A DNA stretch of 64,000 nucleotides from Dugong dugon. Its lineage: Eukaryota > Chordata > Mammalia > Sirenia > Dugongidae. Made by a program: the position numbers and the translations under genes. The notes below the pieces were generated by a model. It ran no database searches, was not told the DNA's origin, and worked only from the letters and a program-made list of their open reading frames with translations. The stretch covers positions 58,214,145 to 58,278,144 of the forward strand of contig CM057468.1 in assembly GCA_030035585.1 (NCBI GenBank), given 5' to 3'. Below, in pieces: positions 9,288 to 21,810 of this stretch (position 1 is its first letter; each line of letters opens with the position of its first letter).

Positions 9288-9822
9288 TGCCCTCAACAAC
9301 AAAAACACAAGCCAATTAAAAAATGGGCAAAAGACATGAACAGACACTTCACCGAAGAAGACATTCAGGTGGCTAACAAACGCATGAAGAGATACTTGCA
9401 ATCATTAGCCATTAGCCATTGACATGGAGTCAATAACAACTCATAACAATTAGATACAAATCAAATCTACAGTGAGATGCCATCTCTCCCCTGGTTCTAA
9501 CGGCACTGATCAAAAATACAGAAAACAACAAATGCTGGCAAGGTTGTAGAGAGATTGGAACTCTTATACACTGCTGGTGGGAATATAAAATGGTATAACC
9601 ACTATGGAAAATGGTATAGTGCTTTCTTAAAAAGCTAGAAATTGCAATGCCATATGACCTAGCAACCCCACTCCTAGGTATATATCCTAGAGAAATAAGA
9701 GCAGGGACATGAATAGACATATGCACACCCGTGTTCTTTGTAGCATTATTCACGATAGCAAAATGATGGAAACAACCTAAGTACCCATCAACAGATAAAT
9801 GGATAAACAAATATTATCACTG
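9288..9822 (+). mobile_element. L1 LINE, ORF2 end and 3' UTR
   Basis: Plus-strand text matches the conserved mammalian L1 3' region: 'aaaaatgggcaaaagacatg', 'acactgctggtgggaatata' and 'ggaaacaacctaagtaccca'. The copy is old, 5'-truncated and without an open frame. Confidence 0.9.
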
Positions 9823-10139
9823 TGGTGGTTTGTCACCATCTACTAAGATTTAAAATTTTTCTATGGTAATTTTTAATATAGTAATATGACTCTTGTAACA
9901 AATAAGTTGCTTGTAGGAATTCATGAACATTTGACTGCCTTATCCAAAACAAGGTCATCTTTTTAATTAGTTTAGGTGAGACTACTTTCTGAGATTACAG
10001 ATACATTTGTATGTGTATGGATTCCTTGTTCCTGCTAAATAATCTGAGAAAAATAAGTTTTAAGAGTGCTATTAGAAATACTAATTGTTTAGAGCAAGGG
10101 AAAATAACTAAAATGAATGCTAAACCTGTTCTGTCACAG
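9823..10139. other. No feature recognised
   Basis: AT-rich intergenic sequence without recognisable features. Confidence 0.5.
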
Positions 10140-10345
10140 GATGTTCATTCTTTTTACTCACAATGTGTTTTAGCTCCTATTATGTGCCATACACTGTGGG
10201 ATACAATGGTGATATCAGACATGCCCTACCCTCACAGAGTTACATTCTAATGAGAGAGACAAGAATTAATCAAATAGTTACACAAATAAATGTATAATTG
10301 CAACAGTGATAAGTGCTATGAAATGAATAGTCTGAGAATGTGTAA
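10140..10345 (+). repeat. Ancient mammalian repeat fragment
   Basis: The phrases 'cctattatgtgccatacact', 'cagagttacattctaatg' and 'gtgataagtgctatgaaatg' match the same old repeat type as 2542-3436 and 45061-45600. Confidence 0.5.
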
Positions 10346-11479
10346 TAGGTGCTTTGACTTGATTATGGGAAGTTCCCCTAAAGAAGTGGTGCTTGATATT
10401 ACAGTTTTTGCCTCCTTTTCAGTCCTACAGCTCCTTACCCCAGGCTCTCAGAATTCTCTCTTTGACTTGTGTACTGCTTCTATATATTAGAGTACATGTT
10501 TTATAGCTATATAAGATATTTTAGAAAACACTGTCCCATGCTTCCCAACCATGTACTAAAGTGCTCAGGAGGCATGACAGAAAATTTTAAAGGGCACCAT
10601 CATGGGATATTTTCAAGGACAGCACAACAACATCAGTTGGACATCAAGAAAGCCGCTAGCTGGTTTAAATTATGTTACATTACGTTTGGTAATATCATAA
10701 CTTCATGAAGCTGGGTTTTTAGAGTTTGCTGAGAGAAAAATGCAAGGGCTGTGGGAAAATCCATGCAGAATAGGAAATGAGAGTGATGGCATCCAATCCA
10801 ATTTCCAGAGTTTGAGACTGGTAGGTATTTATTTTAGTTTGTGATACCACGAATAAATTACTGAGACACTGAGAGTGCCATGAACTGAGAAAGTTTGGGA
10901 CCTTTGGCAGAGCTAAACCCTTCATTTAACAGATGAAAAACTTCAGGTCCAGAGATGGAAAGTGCCTCTTCTTCATAGTCTGAACTAGAATCCAGGTCTT
11001 CTGACTTTTGTTGCTGTCTAAAGAATGTAATTTATCTCATATTGTACTGTTTTAATTTATTTCCTAAAAATAATCAGTTTACTCATTGCTTGCTTTGACT
11101 CTAGCACTAAAGAACAGACATAAATATCTAGGGTCTATTTCTATATGCTTAGTCTCTTCTTTAATTGTTTGGATATTCTACAACTTTGTCATAGTCAGAA
11201 GCCCCAAACACATGTTGACAGAGGTTGAAGAATTAACAGGTGTTGATGAATTTTGAAAAAATCTGTTAGGCTAATGCCAATGTTAACACTGACAAGGAAG
11301 CTACAATAAAAGATAGGAATAATGTGTTATTAGTCAAAATAATTTTATTTACTTAGAGGTAATGCTTTGTTGTTAAGAAACATCAAGATATTTTACATAC
11401 AAAAGAACATCCTCTATTAAAGCGTTAACATGAGTTAGGTTTTGATTTCGCTGTTTGCTTTCTGGACCTTTTATTCTTA
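10346..11479. other. No feature recognised
   Basis: Unique-looking, AT-rich DNA. Scattered short open frames have no recognisable product and no splice context. Confidence 0.45.
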
Positions 11480-12205
11480 TATACATAAAAAATTTTTTTC
11501 TGTTTGTTTATTGTTGTAGTTTAAGTTAAAGTTTACATTTCAAGTTAGTCTTGTACAAAAATTTATATATACATTGTTATGTGACCCTAATTGCTCTGCC
11601 TGTACCGTGACAGCACACTCCTCCTTTCCACCCCTGATTTCCCATGTCCATTCAACCAGCTTCTAATCCTCTGTGCCTTCTCATCACACCTCTGGAGAGA
11701 AGCTGCCCATTTAGTCTCATGTATCTACTTGAGCTAAGAAGCACACTCTTCACGAGTATCATTTATGTCCCACAGTCCAGTCCAATCTTTGTCTGAAGAG
11801 TTGGCCTCAGAAATTGTTTTAGTTCTAGGCTGATAGAGAATCTGGGTGCCATGCTTTCCTGGGTTCCTGCAGTCTCAGTCAGACCATTAATTCTGGTCTT
11901 TTTACTAGAATTTGAGTTCTGTACCCCACCTTTCTCCTGCTCCATCAGGGACTCTCTGTTGTGTTCCCTGTCAGGGCGGTCATTGGTGGTAGCCGGAAAC
12001 CATCTAGTTTTTCTGGTCTCAGGCTGATGAAGTCTCTGGTTTATGTGGCCCTTTCTGTCTCTTGGGCTAATACTTTCCTTGTGTCTTTGGTGTTCTTCCC
12101 TCTCCTTTACTCCAGGTGGTTGGGACCAATTGATGCATCTTAGATGGCCGGTTGGAAGCCTCTAAGACACCAGAAGCCACTCACCAAAGCAGGATGCAGA
12201 ACATT
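11480..12205 (-). mobile_element. L1-type LINE 3' UTR (afrotherian subfamily), minus
   Basis: Read on the minus strand it ends in an ACAATAAACAAACAG-like, A-rich tail at 11480-11510 and contains 'ggccatctaagatgcatc' and a 'ccggctaccaccaatgac' block. The same blocks occur in the minus-strand element at 50108-51405. I recall this as an elephant L1 3' UTR, but the assignment rests on memory and on the A-rich 3' end. An LTR origin is less likely. Confidence 0.65.
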
Positions 12206-12321
12206 TTCTACATGTAAAATGATTATGGAAAAGATGAAAAACTGAAGCCTTGTGTTTCACATGCTAAGATTCATATCTGATTTATTAAACATTTTATTAA
12301 ACAATTTATGTATATACTTTT

Positions 12322-12731
12322 ATATGAATAAGGAAGACTGAAGAAGAATTGATGCCTTTGAATTATGGTGTTGGTGAAGAATATTGAATATATACCATGG
12401 ACTTCCAGAAGAACGAACAAGTCTGTCTTGGAAGAACTACCGCCAGAATGTTCTTTAGAAGCAAGGATGGCAAGACTTCATCTCATGTATTTGGGAATGT
12501 ATCAGGAGGGAGCAGTCCCTGGAGAAAGACATCATGCTTGGTAAAATAGAGGGTCAGTGAAAAAGAGGAAGACCCTCTAGGTGGATTGACACAGTGTGTA
12601 CAACAGTGGACTCAAACATAGCAACAATTGTGAGGATGGTGCAGGATCAACCAGGCAGTGTTTCGTTCTGTTGTACATAGGGTCACTATGAGTTGGAACT
12701 GACTTGATGGCACCTAACAACAACACCAACT
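12322..12731 (+). mobile_element. RTE LINE, 5'-truncated 3' end
   Basis: The last ~410 bases of the RTE element run from 'aataaggaagactgaagaag' to 'cacctaacaacaacacc'. The coding remnant is broken, including a TGA at 12558-12560 at the same codon as in three other copies. CTTTTAT occurs on both sides and may be the target duplication. Confidence 0.88.
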
Positions 12732-13318
12732 TATCTTTTATTCAAAACCATTTAGCTTTAAAGATAAATATAGTTGGGATCTATGTAACAATACATACAT
12801 ATTTTATGCATTTTAAATCATGATCTAGAAGAAACAGAAATGAAGATCAAATACATTTATATGAAAGAAAAAATGTTGAATAAAAGAGAAAATTATAAAA
12901 ACTTGAGATTAAAAACTTAGGAAAATGTAAGTTATTGTGAAACTCTGACGTAAAGTCTGTGTAACTGAGATCTGCTAAACTTTAAAGGACTACCACTTTC
13001 TTATGCACATTAAAAAAAAAAAAAGTATACTTTCTTGAAAATGTGTAACTTAAATTTAATCAGCCTATAGCCTGTAGTTCTCAACCTTTGTTGTACATTC
13101 TAGTCATCTGAGAGCTTTAAAATATACTGATTTTGGGAACCCCTTCCAGAGATTTTATTTAATTGGTCTGGATTGTGCATAACCATGGGAATTTTTAGGG
13201 GTAATAGTGGTACTGTGGTTATGTAAAAGAAAATTTTTATTCTCAGGAAATTCAGGCTGCAACATTTAGGGGTGAAGTACCCTGATGTCTGCAACTTACT
13301 TATGAAAAATTCAGCCAA
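12732..13318. other. No feature recognised
   Basis: AT-rich intergenic sequence with an A-run at about 13012-13024. Nothing else is recognisable. Confidence 0.5.
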
Positions 13319-13365
13319 ATGTATATATATATGTATATATGTATGTGTGTGTGTATATATTTTTA
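13319..13365. repeat. (TA)n/(TG)n low-complexity tract
   Basis: Alternating TATATG and TGTGTG dinucleotides lie directly upstream of a SINE insertion. Confidence 0.9.
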
Positions 13366-13370
13366 TACAG

Positions 13371-13573
13371 AATCCCTGGGTGGTGCAAATAGTTAACACG
13401 CTTCACTGCTAGCCTAAAGGTTGGAAGGTTGAGTCCACCCAGAGGCTACCGAGAAAGGCCTGGTGATCTACTTCTGAAAAATTAGTCATTGAAAACCCTA
13501 TGGAGCTCAATTCTACTCTGACACACACGGGGTCACCATGAGTCAGAGTATTTTAGAGGACAGCTAGTTTGGT
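13371..13573 (+). mobile_element. AfroSINE
   Basis: The head 'aatccctgggtggtgcaaat', the body 'gaaaggcctggtgatctact' with 'gaaaaccctatggagc', and the tail 'gggtcaccatgagtcaga' are all present. The body is the clearest match in the window to the RTE 5' region (compare 27930-28001 on the minus strand). Confidence 0.9.
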
Positions 13574-14882
13574 TTATATTGATACACACATCCTTCCCAC
13601 ACACAACTGTAAAGGGTATACAGGTATTTGTTGTATTACTTTTTCAACTTTTTTGCACGTTGGCAAATTTCATAATAGGAAAGTTAGAGGGAAAAAAAAT
13701 AGGAGCAAAAGCATATCGCTGTTTACCCTCAGGTTTAAAATCCAGAGACAAAGGAATTATTTGAAGCCTGATAACAGTTTTAGTGGGCGGTGAGGCTGGG
13801 ACTGATATATTGAGCACCTAGCTCTTACTTAAGACAAAACTTGAAAACTTACTCTAAACCTTGTTACTTCAGGAAACAGATGGAAGATAAATGAAAGAAG
13901 AGTGAAATGAAATTTCTGCACTTCTCCCATTTGAGAGCAAACTTAGAAGCCCAAATCCCCATTTTGTAGTGTCTGTGGACTGAGGAGCAGAAGTGTAGTT
14001 GCACATTTCAAGTATTTAGCTGGTTTATGTAACCACAAATTAACTCAATTTGCTGTATTCACTGGTCATTTATACATATTTAAACACAAATATTTTCAAA
14101 TACTTTGCAAATACTTTTTAATTTGTTCTTGTATTATAAACCTGAAATTTATTCCTTATCCATTTTCTTCTATATAATCACAGAATTTTCAAGATTTTCT
14201 CTAAGGTCAGTAGTCAGGATAGTTGTAAGGCTTACATGCTAAAATAATATATTTTTTTAAACTTTTGGGAAAAATGTTAACTTGTTAATCCAAGTTAAAT
14301 ATTTTCTTAATAATGCTATGCAAAACATGCACTATAAATACTTTTCGCAGGACTCTTCTCAATCAAACCTTATACCAGGCATCGGAAAAGTCTGCCATTG
14401 CCTGACTGGTAAAGTTGATAATGATAAAGGGGTTCTGGTTGAATAATTAATCAAGAGGATATAGCTGAGGGTAGAGTGTCCCAGACAAAACAGCACATTC
14501 TCCACCTTTCCCGCCAAAGGCAGGGTGTAAGAATTTCCCTTGTGAAACTTTAAACTTTAGTTGAGTTGCTTTCCTGCCTAAACATAGATGGAGTTCCAGT
14601 CTGCCTTTACAGAGGCAAGGAGTCCTGATGCAAATGGGATTAGAAGGATTCAGTTTATTGCCAGTTCTCGAGTAAATTTTTTACGTTTGTCAGTCCATGG
14701 TTTGGGTTGAATTATTTCTGGTTATCTGATTCTACAAATAAAGAATCACTTAAAGTAAATGTGTTTCTGAAAAATGCATGGAAATCACATTATTATTTCT
14801 AAGTGTGTTGGTATTTAAAGAAATACCAAGTAGATTATTTTATAATGTAAATAATCTTCAGCTAAATTCTTCAGTAACCAGA
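13574..14882. other. No feature recognised
   Basis: Unique-looking sequence with no nameable repeat. The part around 14340-14700 has somewhat higher complexity and could be conserved non-coding DNA, but conservation cannot be judged from one genome. Confidence 0.45.
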
Positions 14883-15392
14883 TGTCTTAGTTATCCAGTG
14901 CTGCTATAACAGAAATACCGCAAGTGGATGGCTTTAACAAAAAGAATTTATTCTTTCCCGGTCTAGTAGGCTAAAGTTCGAATTCAGGGTGCCAGCTCCA
15001 GGGGAAGGCTTTTTCTCTCTGTCGGCTCTGGAGGAGGGTCCTTGTCATCAGTCTTCCCCTGGTCTAGGAACTTCTCAGCCCAGGGACCCCAGGTCCAAAG
15101 GACTCGCTCTGCTCCTGGCACTACTTTCTTGGTGGGTAATGAGGTCCCCCTGTCTCTCTTCTCACTCCTCTAAAGAGATTGACTTAAAACACAACCTAAA
15201 CTTGAAGATTGAGTCCTGCCTCATTAACATAACTGCCTCTAATACTGCCTCATTAACATCATAGAGGTAGGATTTACAACACATAGGAAAATCACATTAG
15301 ATGACAAAATAATGGACGGTCACCCAATACTGAGAATCATGGCCTAGCCATGTTGACACCCATTTTGGGGAGATACAATTCAATTCATAACA
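14883..15392 (-). mobile_element. Solo LTR, MaLR-like (afrotherian), minus
   Basis: A 510-bp element starts TGTCTTAG and ends CATAACA, so it has TG...CA ends. On the minus strand it begins TGTTATGAATTGAATTGTAT, resembling the start of MST/MLT-type MaLR LTRs, and has AATAAA near its end. Flanks CCAGA (14878-14882) and CCAGG (15393-15397) match at 4 of 5 bases. No internal retroviral region is attached. It is the same family as 34312, 40406, 46757 and 58919. Confidence 0.8.
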
Positions 15393-15397
15393 CCAGG

Positions 15398-16573
15398 ATT
15401 TTCAAATTTTCTTTTTTTTTTTTTAGATATTTATGTTGCACTTGTATTTCTCATTTACTTTTAAACCAGATTTTGTGTGTGGTCATTCTTATGATAGTTT
15501 TTTGTATGAGTCTTTGAAGTAAATCACCACCAAAAAGAAAATAAGTCAATATATACCCATATTAGCCAACACACTAATGATCAAAACATTGATATGCTAG
15601 GTTAGACAACATTCCGTCTCTAGTGTTGTAACTGTACAGGAAAGTATATGAAAGACATAAAATGAAAACTTGTATTTTTTTGGTTACTCTTGAACAGTTC
15701 AGAGTCCGACGTTAACTTCAGCAAGAACTGCATTAACAAAGTGATGAGTAAAATGGAGGCCAGTATAAGATAATTCAATCCCCAAAGCCATTTTGTTTAA
15801 TTCTAATATTTGGCTATTAAAAAAGGTTGACATTTTGATAGAATTGCCTCGAATATCTATGAACATGCTCTACATGAAATATTAATAAAGGAAATAGCCT
15901 CAGATAGAGCCGATAAACTTAAAAAGTAAGTTTGTTCCTGCTAAAGGTATTAACCAATCATAAAGTGGGTTGTGGTTTTTTAGGCACAAAAGGTGTCCTA
16001 AAGAAATGTCATTATTATCAGTCAATCTAAAGATGGCTTTTTTTTTCCAGTTGTAACAAAAGATAGTACTTAATATATATAACTTAATTGTCCTTTTCTT
16101 GTCTTTTAACAACCTCTCAGAGATGAGAAAAAGAAATTAGTACTCAGAGTAACATATACTACTTTTTAAAACTAAACACTCTATAGTATTACATCTTAAA
16201 GGTCAAATCTCCAAATAACAATTTGTTTAAATTTTATTGGAAAATTAACATAACCATACAGCTTCGTAAATGACTAGAATAATAATTGCTAATTTGATAA
16301 TAAACAATGGTATTAACTTTTAAGCCAGTAGTTTTGAGTTCTGTACCACTCATTTCCATATTATCATTCTCAGGAAACAAATAGGTGGTAAATATGTGTC
16401 ACCATGGAATTTAATACTTGATAAGTTATAATTTAATTGAATATGAATAAGAGATATTACTGCTCTATTAAAAACAAATAATTTCAATTTTCTCAAAATA
16501 TGTATTTGTGTTTTTAAATTTTAATAACTGAAGTACATACCTAGAAAGATTTGCTTAGGAGAGTTTCCGTTCA
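15398..16573. other. No feature recognised
   Basis: AT-rich DNA with a T-run near 15411-15424. No exon or repeat is identified. Confidence 0.45.
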
Positions 16574-16622
16574 TGTATATATATATGTGTGTGTGTGTGT
16601 ATACATACCTATATATATATGT
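16574..16622. repeat. (AT)n/(GT)n microsatellite
   Basis: Mixed TATA and GTGTGT dinucleotide tract with about eight GT units in its centre. Confidence 0.92.
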
Positions 16623-17077
16623 AAAAATTCAAGAGGTTTTGTCATCTTAAATCTTTCCTTTTTAAAAATCTTTCAGCATTTGGTCAGCAGAAAACACAAA
16701 TTATAATAAAGATAATGTTACCATATTGGCAGGTTTTACCCAGCACAAAGAAAGCCACTAATGCATTTTCTAATAATGTTCTTTCCCCCATTTTAATAAG
16801 AAAGTTTGTGTTGTTCTGACATTAAATGGATTAAGCAGCAAGCCTGCTGAGAAAAATACTTAATGGAATTAAACACTAGCAGTGTTGGTTTAACTGTAAG
16901 AACTATAAAAGGAGATTAAGTCTGAGTTTGGAAGAAGAACTAGGTTTGACATAAGACTAAAAGGTAACAGTATTCACAGATGCCTGAATTAATGCTTCAG
17001 TGAAAAATATAATTAGCACAAGATTTGAAAATATGTCTCCTTTCGCAAATGTCTTCAGAGAGTAATCAGTGCAGTAG
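16623..17077. other. No feature recognised
   Basis: AT-rich intergenic sequence without recognised features. Confidence 0.45.
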
Positions 17078-17208
17078 AGTGATGTAGTGGAAAGAACACT
17101 GGGCAAGTGGCCAAAATCCTTGAATTCAGATTTGCTGCTCTATCACTTGCTAGTTCTGTGACCTTGGATAAGAAATTTCTTAATGTGTTTGAATCTCAGT
17201 AGGGTGGA
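17078..17208 (+). mobile_element. MIR-type ancient SINE
   Basis: 'tagtggaaagaacactgggc' and the core 'ctagttctgtgaccttgg' followed by 'gaatctcag' match MIR (MIR3-like) elements, which are shared by all mammals and long inactive. Confidence 0.82.
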
Positions 17209-17570
17209 TGTGGCTAATTGGCAATCATTCTCTACTTCTTTATACAGTAGTGTGCATTTCTGCACTGCAGAGGCTGGAAGGTGGAAAACTGTATTTTCCA
17301 GATTCCAATGCAATTAGAGTTCCAGATGTAAATTAGGTTCTGCCAATTCAATGCACTTGTCAAGATTTGGAAGACATAAAGTCAAGTGGAGGTCATCTTC
17401 CTGGTGCTTCTATTGTTTTCTGCTAACAAACAAGATTGTGGAGACACGATTTTTTTGCCATAGGTTCCGGCATCCCAGTTCTAGTTTCATAGGTTTTGAA
17501 AGACTGTTGCAGTCGCAGTAGTCATGGCTTCCTGGTTCCGTAATGGTAGCTACGGTGGTGTATTTTTAAA
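17209..17570. other. Possible old interspersed repeat, unidentified
   Basis: The phrases 'ctgcagaggctggaaggtgg', 'tgtattttccagattcc' and 'aggttctgccaattcaatgc' have the look of a diverged transposon. I cannot assign a family and see no terminal repeats. Confidence 0.3.
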
Positions 17571-17656
17571 CTCAATAAATTCTAGATTCTGTACTTTATG
17601 TATATGTATGTATATTTATTATTGTTTCCTCTTTTTTCATGGGTATTCATTATACC

Positions 17657-18059
17657 CTTTATACCTCATATGCATGTGAAAGCTGGACAAAGAATAAGGA
17701 AGACTGAAGGATTGATGCCTTTGAATTAGGGTGTCAGCAAAGAACAAACGAATCTGTCTTGAAAGAAGTACAGCCAGAATGCTCCTTAGAAGCAAGGATG
17801 GTGAGACTTCATCTCACGTTCTTTGGACATGTTATCGGAAGGGGCCAGTCCCTGGAGAAGGACATCATGCTTGGTAAAGTGGAGGGTCAGTGAAGAAGAG
17901 AAAGACAGTCAATGAGGTTGATTGACAAGGTGGCTGCAACAGTGGACTCAAACATAATAAAGATTGTGAGAATGGTACAGGACAGGCCAGTATTTCTTTC
18001 TGTTGTACATAGTGTCACTATGAGTTGGAACTGACTCAATGGCACCTAACAACAACAAC
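17657..18059 (+). mobile_element. RTE LINE, 5'-truncated 3' end
   Basis: About 400 bases of the RTE 3' end with (caa)n tail, flanked by a perfect 12-bp duplication ATTCATTATACC (17645-17656 and 18060-18071). Within it, 'gaattagggtgtcagcaaag' skips part of the usual coding block, and a TGA lies at 17891-17893 at the shared C-terminal position. Confidence 0.93.
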
Positions 18060-18071
18060 ATTCATTATACC

Positions 18072-18935
18072 ACAAGCAGCTATCAAAATTGCCTGACATT
18101 TTCCTACCACTAATTTTATTCAGATAATGTTGTACTAACCACATTTTATGAATTATTGGCTCTCTCAAGCATTAATTCTTGGGCCCATAACTCAGAAGAA
18201 ATGATTACATAGTCAATAGATACCTAGATACTAAGAATCTTCAGTGGTTAAGGGTGTCCATGAGTTTGTATGATACCTTCCTCATAACTAAAATGATATA
18301 TGTTTTCAATTCAGTTTCATATTTTCCTATTTTTGTTGTTACATTTTTTATAATGGTAATCATTGGAAGCACTATGGTCAATTCTGTAAATGGAATTGGA
18401 TTGCCATAACACAATGTCTGTCAAGATTTACTGGTATAGGACAAGTTTGCTGTGTGTTCTCTTCTGACCCCACATTTTTTAAAGGAACACAATAATGTTT
18501 CATCAGTTATTTTCAGAAAGATTTGTTGTTTCATCTTACAGAATCAGGAGGCTTTCACCATTAAACCAGCCCATATGCTTAACCACCAAAAAGGTGCTAA
18601 TGAAAGGCAGAAGCACTGATGCCCTTCACATCAGTAATTTCCTAACATGCTTCATTGCTCTCCAGTTTCGGCCTGGACCCTGACTCTTCCTTTGTTCTAT
18701 TTCTGTTTGTGGTTCCTCCTTTCCCTTTAGACTTGTAATGAGTCTTTTATTCTGCCTCTCCTAAAGGGCTCATCATTTTATTGTTGAAGTTAGACATCCT
18801 AAAACTTACCTTCATATTATTTTTTTCTTGTTGGTTTGGTTACTCCCAAATTTTCTCAGCTACTTCTCTCAGTGACTTTTTTTCAGATGTCAGTAACAAG
18901 TTGGGTATATTATTTGTCCACCACTCATTTATAAG
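18072..18935. other. No feature recognised
   Basis: Intergenic sequence with no nameable repeat. Short open frames such as 18495-18683 have no supporting context. Confidence 0.45.
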
Positions 18936-21484
18936 TTTGTCATACTGTGGTAGCTTGTGTATTGCTGTGATTCTGAAAGCTATCCTACCAATATTTCAAA
19001 TACAAGCAGAGTCACCCATGGTGGACAGGTTTCAGGGGAGCTTCAGGACAGTCAATCAAGATGCATTGATAATTACTGGTGATTGAATGCGAAAGCTGGG
19101 AACAAATAAGGAAGATAAGTAGTTAGAAAATATGGCCCTGTTGATAGAAATGATGCCTGCGATTGCATGATAGAATTTTGCGAGACCAACAACTTATTTA
19201 TGGCAAATACCTTTTTCAACAACATGAACAGCAACTATATACGTGGAACTCCCCAGATGGAATACAAAGGAATCAAATCAAATACATCTGTGGAAAGAGA
19301 CAATGGAAAAGCTCAATATCATCAGTCAGAACAATGCCAGGGGATGACAGCAGAATATACCATCAATTTCTCATGTGTAAGATCAAGTTGAAGCTAAAGA
19401 AAATTAAAACAAGTCCACGAGAGCCAAAATATGACCTTAAGTATATCCCACCTGGATTTAGATACCATCTCAAGAATAGGCTTGACGCATTGAGCACTAA
19501 TGAGCAAAGACCAGATGAGCTGTAGGATGGCATTAAGGACATCATACATGTAGAAAGCAAAAGGTCATTAAAAAGATAAGAAAGAAAGAAAAGATCAAAA
19601 TGAATGTCAGAAGAGACTCTGAAAATTGCTCTTGAACGTACAGCAGATAAAGTGAAAGGAAGAAATGATTAAGTAAAAAAACTGAACAAAAGCTTGAGAA
19701 GATAAGGAAAATATTATAATGACATGTGCGAAGACCTGGAGTCGGAAAATCAAAAGGGAAGAACAAGCTCGGCATTTCTCAAGCTGAAAGAAATGAAGAA
19801 AAAATTCAAGTCTTGAGTTGCAATATTGAAGGATTCTATGGGCAAAATATTGAAAGACACAGGAAGCATCAATAGAAGATGGAAGGAATACACAGAGTCA
19901 CTGTACTAAAAAGGATTGGTAGATGTTCAACCATTTCAGGAGGTAGCATGTGATCAAGAACCGATGATATTGAAGGATGAAGTCCAAGCTGCACTAAAGG
20001 CATTGGCAAAAAACAAGGCTTCAGGAATTGACAGAATACCAAATGAGATGTTTCAACAAATGAATGTAGCAGCGGAGGTGCTCACTTGTCTATGCCAAGA
20101 AATTTGGAAGACAGCTACTTGGTCAACTGACTGGAAGAGATACATATTTGTGCCCATTCTGAAGAGAGGTGATCCAACAGAATGTGGCAATTATTGAACA
20201 ATATAATTTCCATTGCACGCAAGTAAAATTTTGCTGAAGATCATTCAAAAGCTGTTGCAGCAGTACATCAACAGGGAACTTCCAGAAATTCAGGCTGGAC
20301 TCAGAAGAGGATGTGGAATGAGGGATATCATTGCTGATGTCAGATGAATCTCAGCTGAAAGCAGAGAATACCAGAAAGATGTTTATCTGTGTTTTATTGA
20401 CTATGCAAAGACATTTGACTGTGTGGACCATAACAAATTATGGATAACATTTTGAAGAACAGGAATTCCAGAACACTTAATTGTGCTCATGAGGAACCTG
20501 TACATATACCAAATGACAGTTGCTCGAACAGAACAAAGGGATACTGAGTGGTTTAAAATCAGGAAATGTGTGCATCAGGGTTGTATCTTTTCACTATACT
20601 TATTCAACCTGTATGCTGAGCAGATAATCTGAGAAACTGGACTATATGAAGAAAAATGTGGTATCAGGATCGGAGGAAGACTCATTAATAACCTGCGACA
20701 TGCAGATGACACAACCTAGCTTGCTGAAAGTGAAGAGGACTTGAAGCACTTACTGATGAAGATCAAAGACTACACCCTTCAGTATGGATTACACCTCAAC
20801 ATAAAGAAAACAAAAATCCTCACAACTGGACCATAAGCAACACTGTGATCAACAGAGAAAAGATTGAAGTTGTCAAGGATTTTGTTTTACTTGGATCCAC
20901 AATCAACACCCATGGAAGCAGCAGTCAAGAAATCAAATGACGTATTGTGTTGGTCAAATCTGCTGCAAAAGACCTCTTTAAAGTGTTCAAAAGCAAAGAT
21001 ATGACTTTGAGGACTAAGGTGCACCTGACTCGAGCCACATGTTTTTCAGTTACCTCATATGCATGTGAAAGCTGGACAATGAATAAGGAAGACCGAAGAA
21101 GAATTGATGTCTTTGAATTATGGTGTTGGTGAAGAATATTGAATATACCATGGACTGCCAAAAGAACAAACAAATCTGTCCTGGAAGAAGTACAGCCAGA
21201 ATTCTCCTTAGAAGCAAGCATGATGAGACTTTATGTCTCTCGTACTTTGGGCATGCTATTAGGAGGACCAGTCCCTGGAGACGGACATCATGCTTGATAA
21301 AGTAGAGTGTCAGTGAAAAAGAGGAAGACTCTCAAGGAGATGGAATGACACAGCGGCTGCAACAATGGCCTCAAAGATAGCAATGATTGTGAGGATGGCA
21401 CAGGACCAGGCAATGTTTCATTCTGTTGTACATAGGGTCACTATGAGTTGGAACCGACTTGACAGCACCTAACAGCAACAACAT
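18936..21484 (+). mobile_element. RTE LINE with internal 5' deletion
   Basis: This begins like the 3448 copy (tttgtcatactgtggtagc) but jumps near 19045 from the 5' region straight to the middle of the endonuclease domain, losing about 650 bases, then runs to the (caa)n-like tail at 21484. TTATAA with a following TTT appears on both outer flanks and may be a decayed target duplication. The two large RTE copies lie in the same orientation about 12 kb apart. Confidence 0.9.
19050..21465 (+). pseudogene. RTE ORF remnant in second copy
   Basis: The endonuclease C-terminal half (MIEFCETNNLFMANTFF) and the reverse transcriptase are present but broken by many stops. Motif A is intact in wording (CFIDYAKTFDCVDH near 20390-20440). 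Motif C has Tyr changed to His (HADD near 20699-20710), with a TAG shortly after. The TGA at 21314-21316 is at the same C-terminal codon as in other copies. It cannot encode an active enzyme. Confidence 0.82.
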
Positions 21485-21592
21485 ATTACTTATAATTTAA
21501 GGTGGGGAGACATTACCTTTCTTTGACTAATGTAATTTAGTTTATATACTGAAGTCATAATGTTTCATTAAGTATTCAGTATATATATTTCA

Positions 21593-21802
21593 TAGGCATG
21601 AAGTATTAATTCATTCAACAAATATTTAAATAACTTCCATTAGGCCTGGTACCATGCTGAGTAATGAGGATAGCATAATGAATAAGACGTCCTTTTTTTG
21701 CCTTAAGAAAATGGGGTAAGTTGGTTGCAGAGGGAGGAGGTGAATAGGCAGTCACCGCAGAGTGTGATGAGTCTGAGGATTATGGAAAATACAAGGTACT
21801 AC
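21593..21802 (+). repeat. Ancient mammalian repeat fragment
   Basis: 'aattcattcaacaaatattt' and 'ctggtaccatgctgagtaat' are typical of the old repeat seen elsewhere in the window. It is cut by the hAT insertion at 21811 and probably continues to about 22520. Confidence 0.45.
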
Positions 21803-21810
21803 GAAAGCAC

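Noticed and set aside
3448-21484. RTE reverse transcriptase frames as domesticated host genes
   Set aside because: Both large copies carry multiple stops and frameshifts through catalytic motifs, and their target duplications or tails show ordinary dead insertions.
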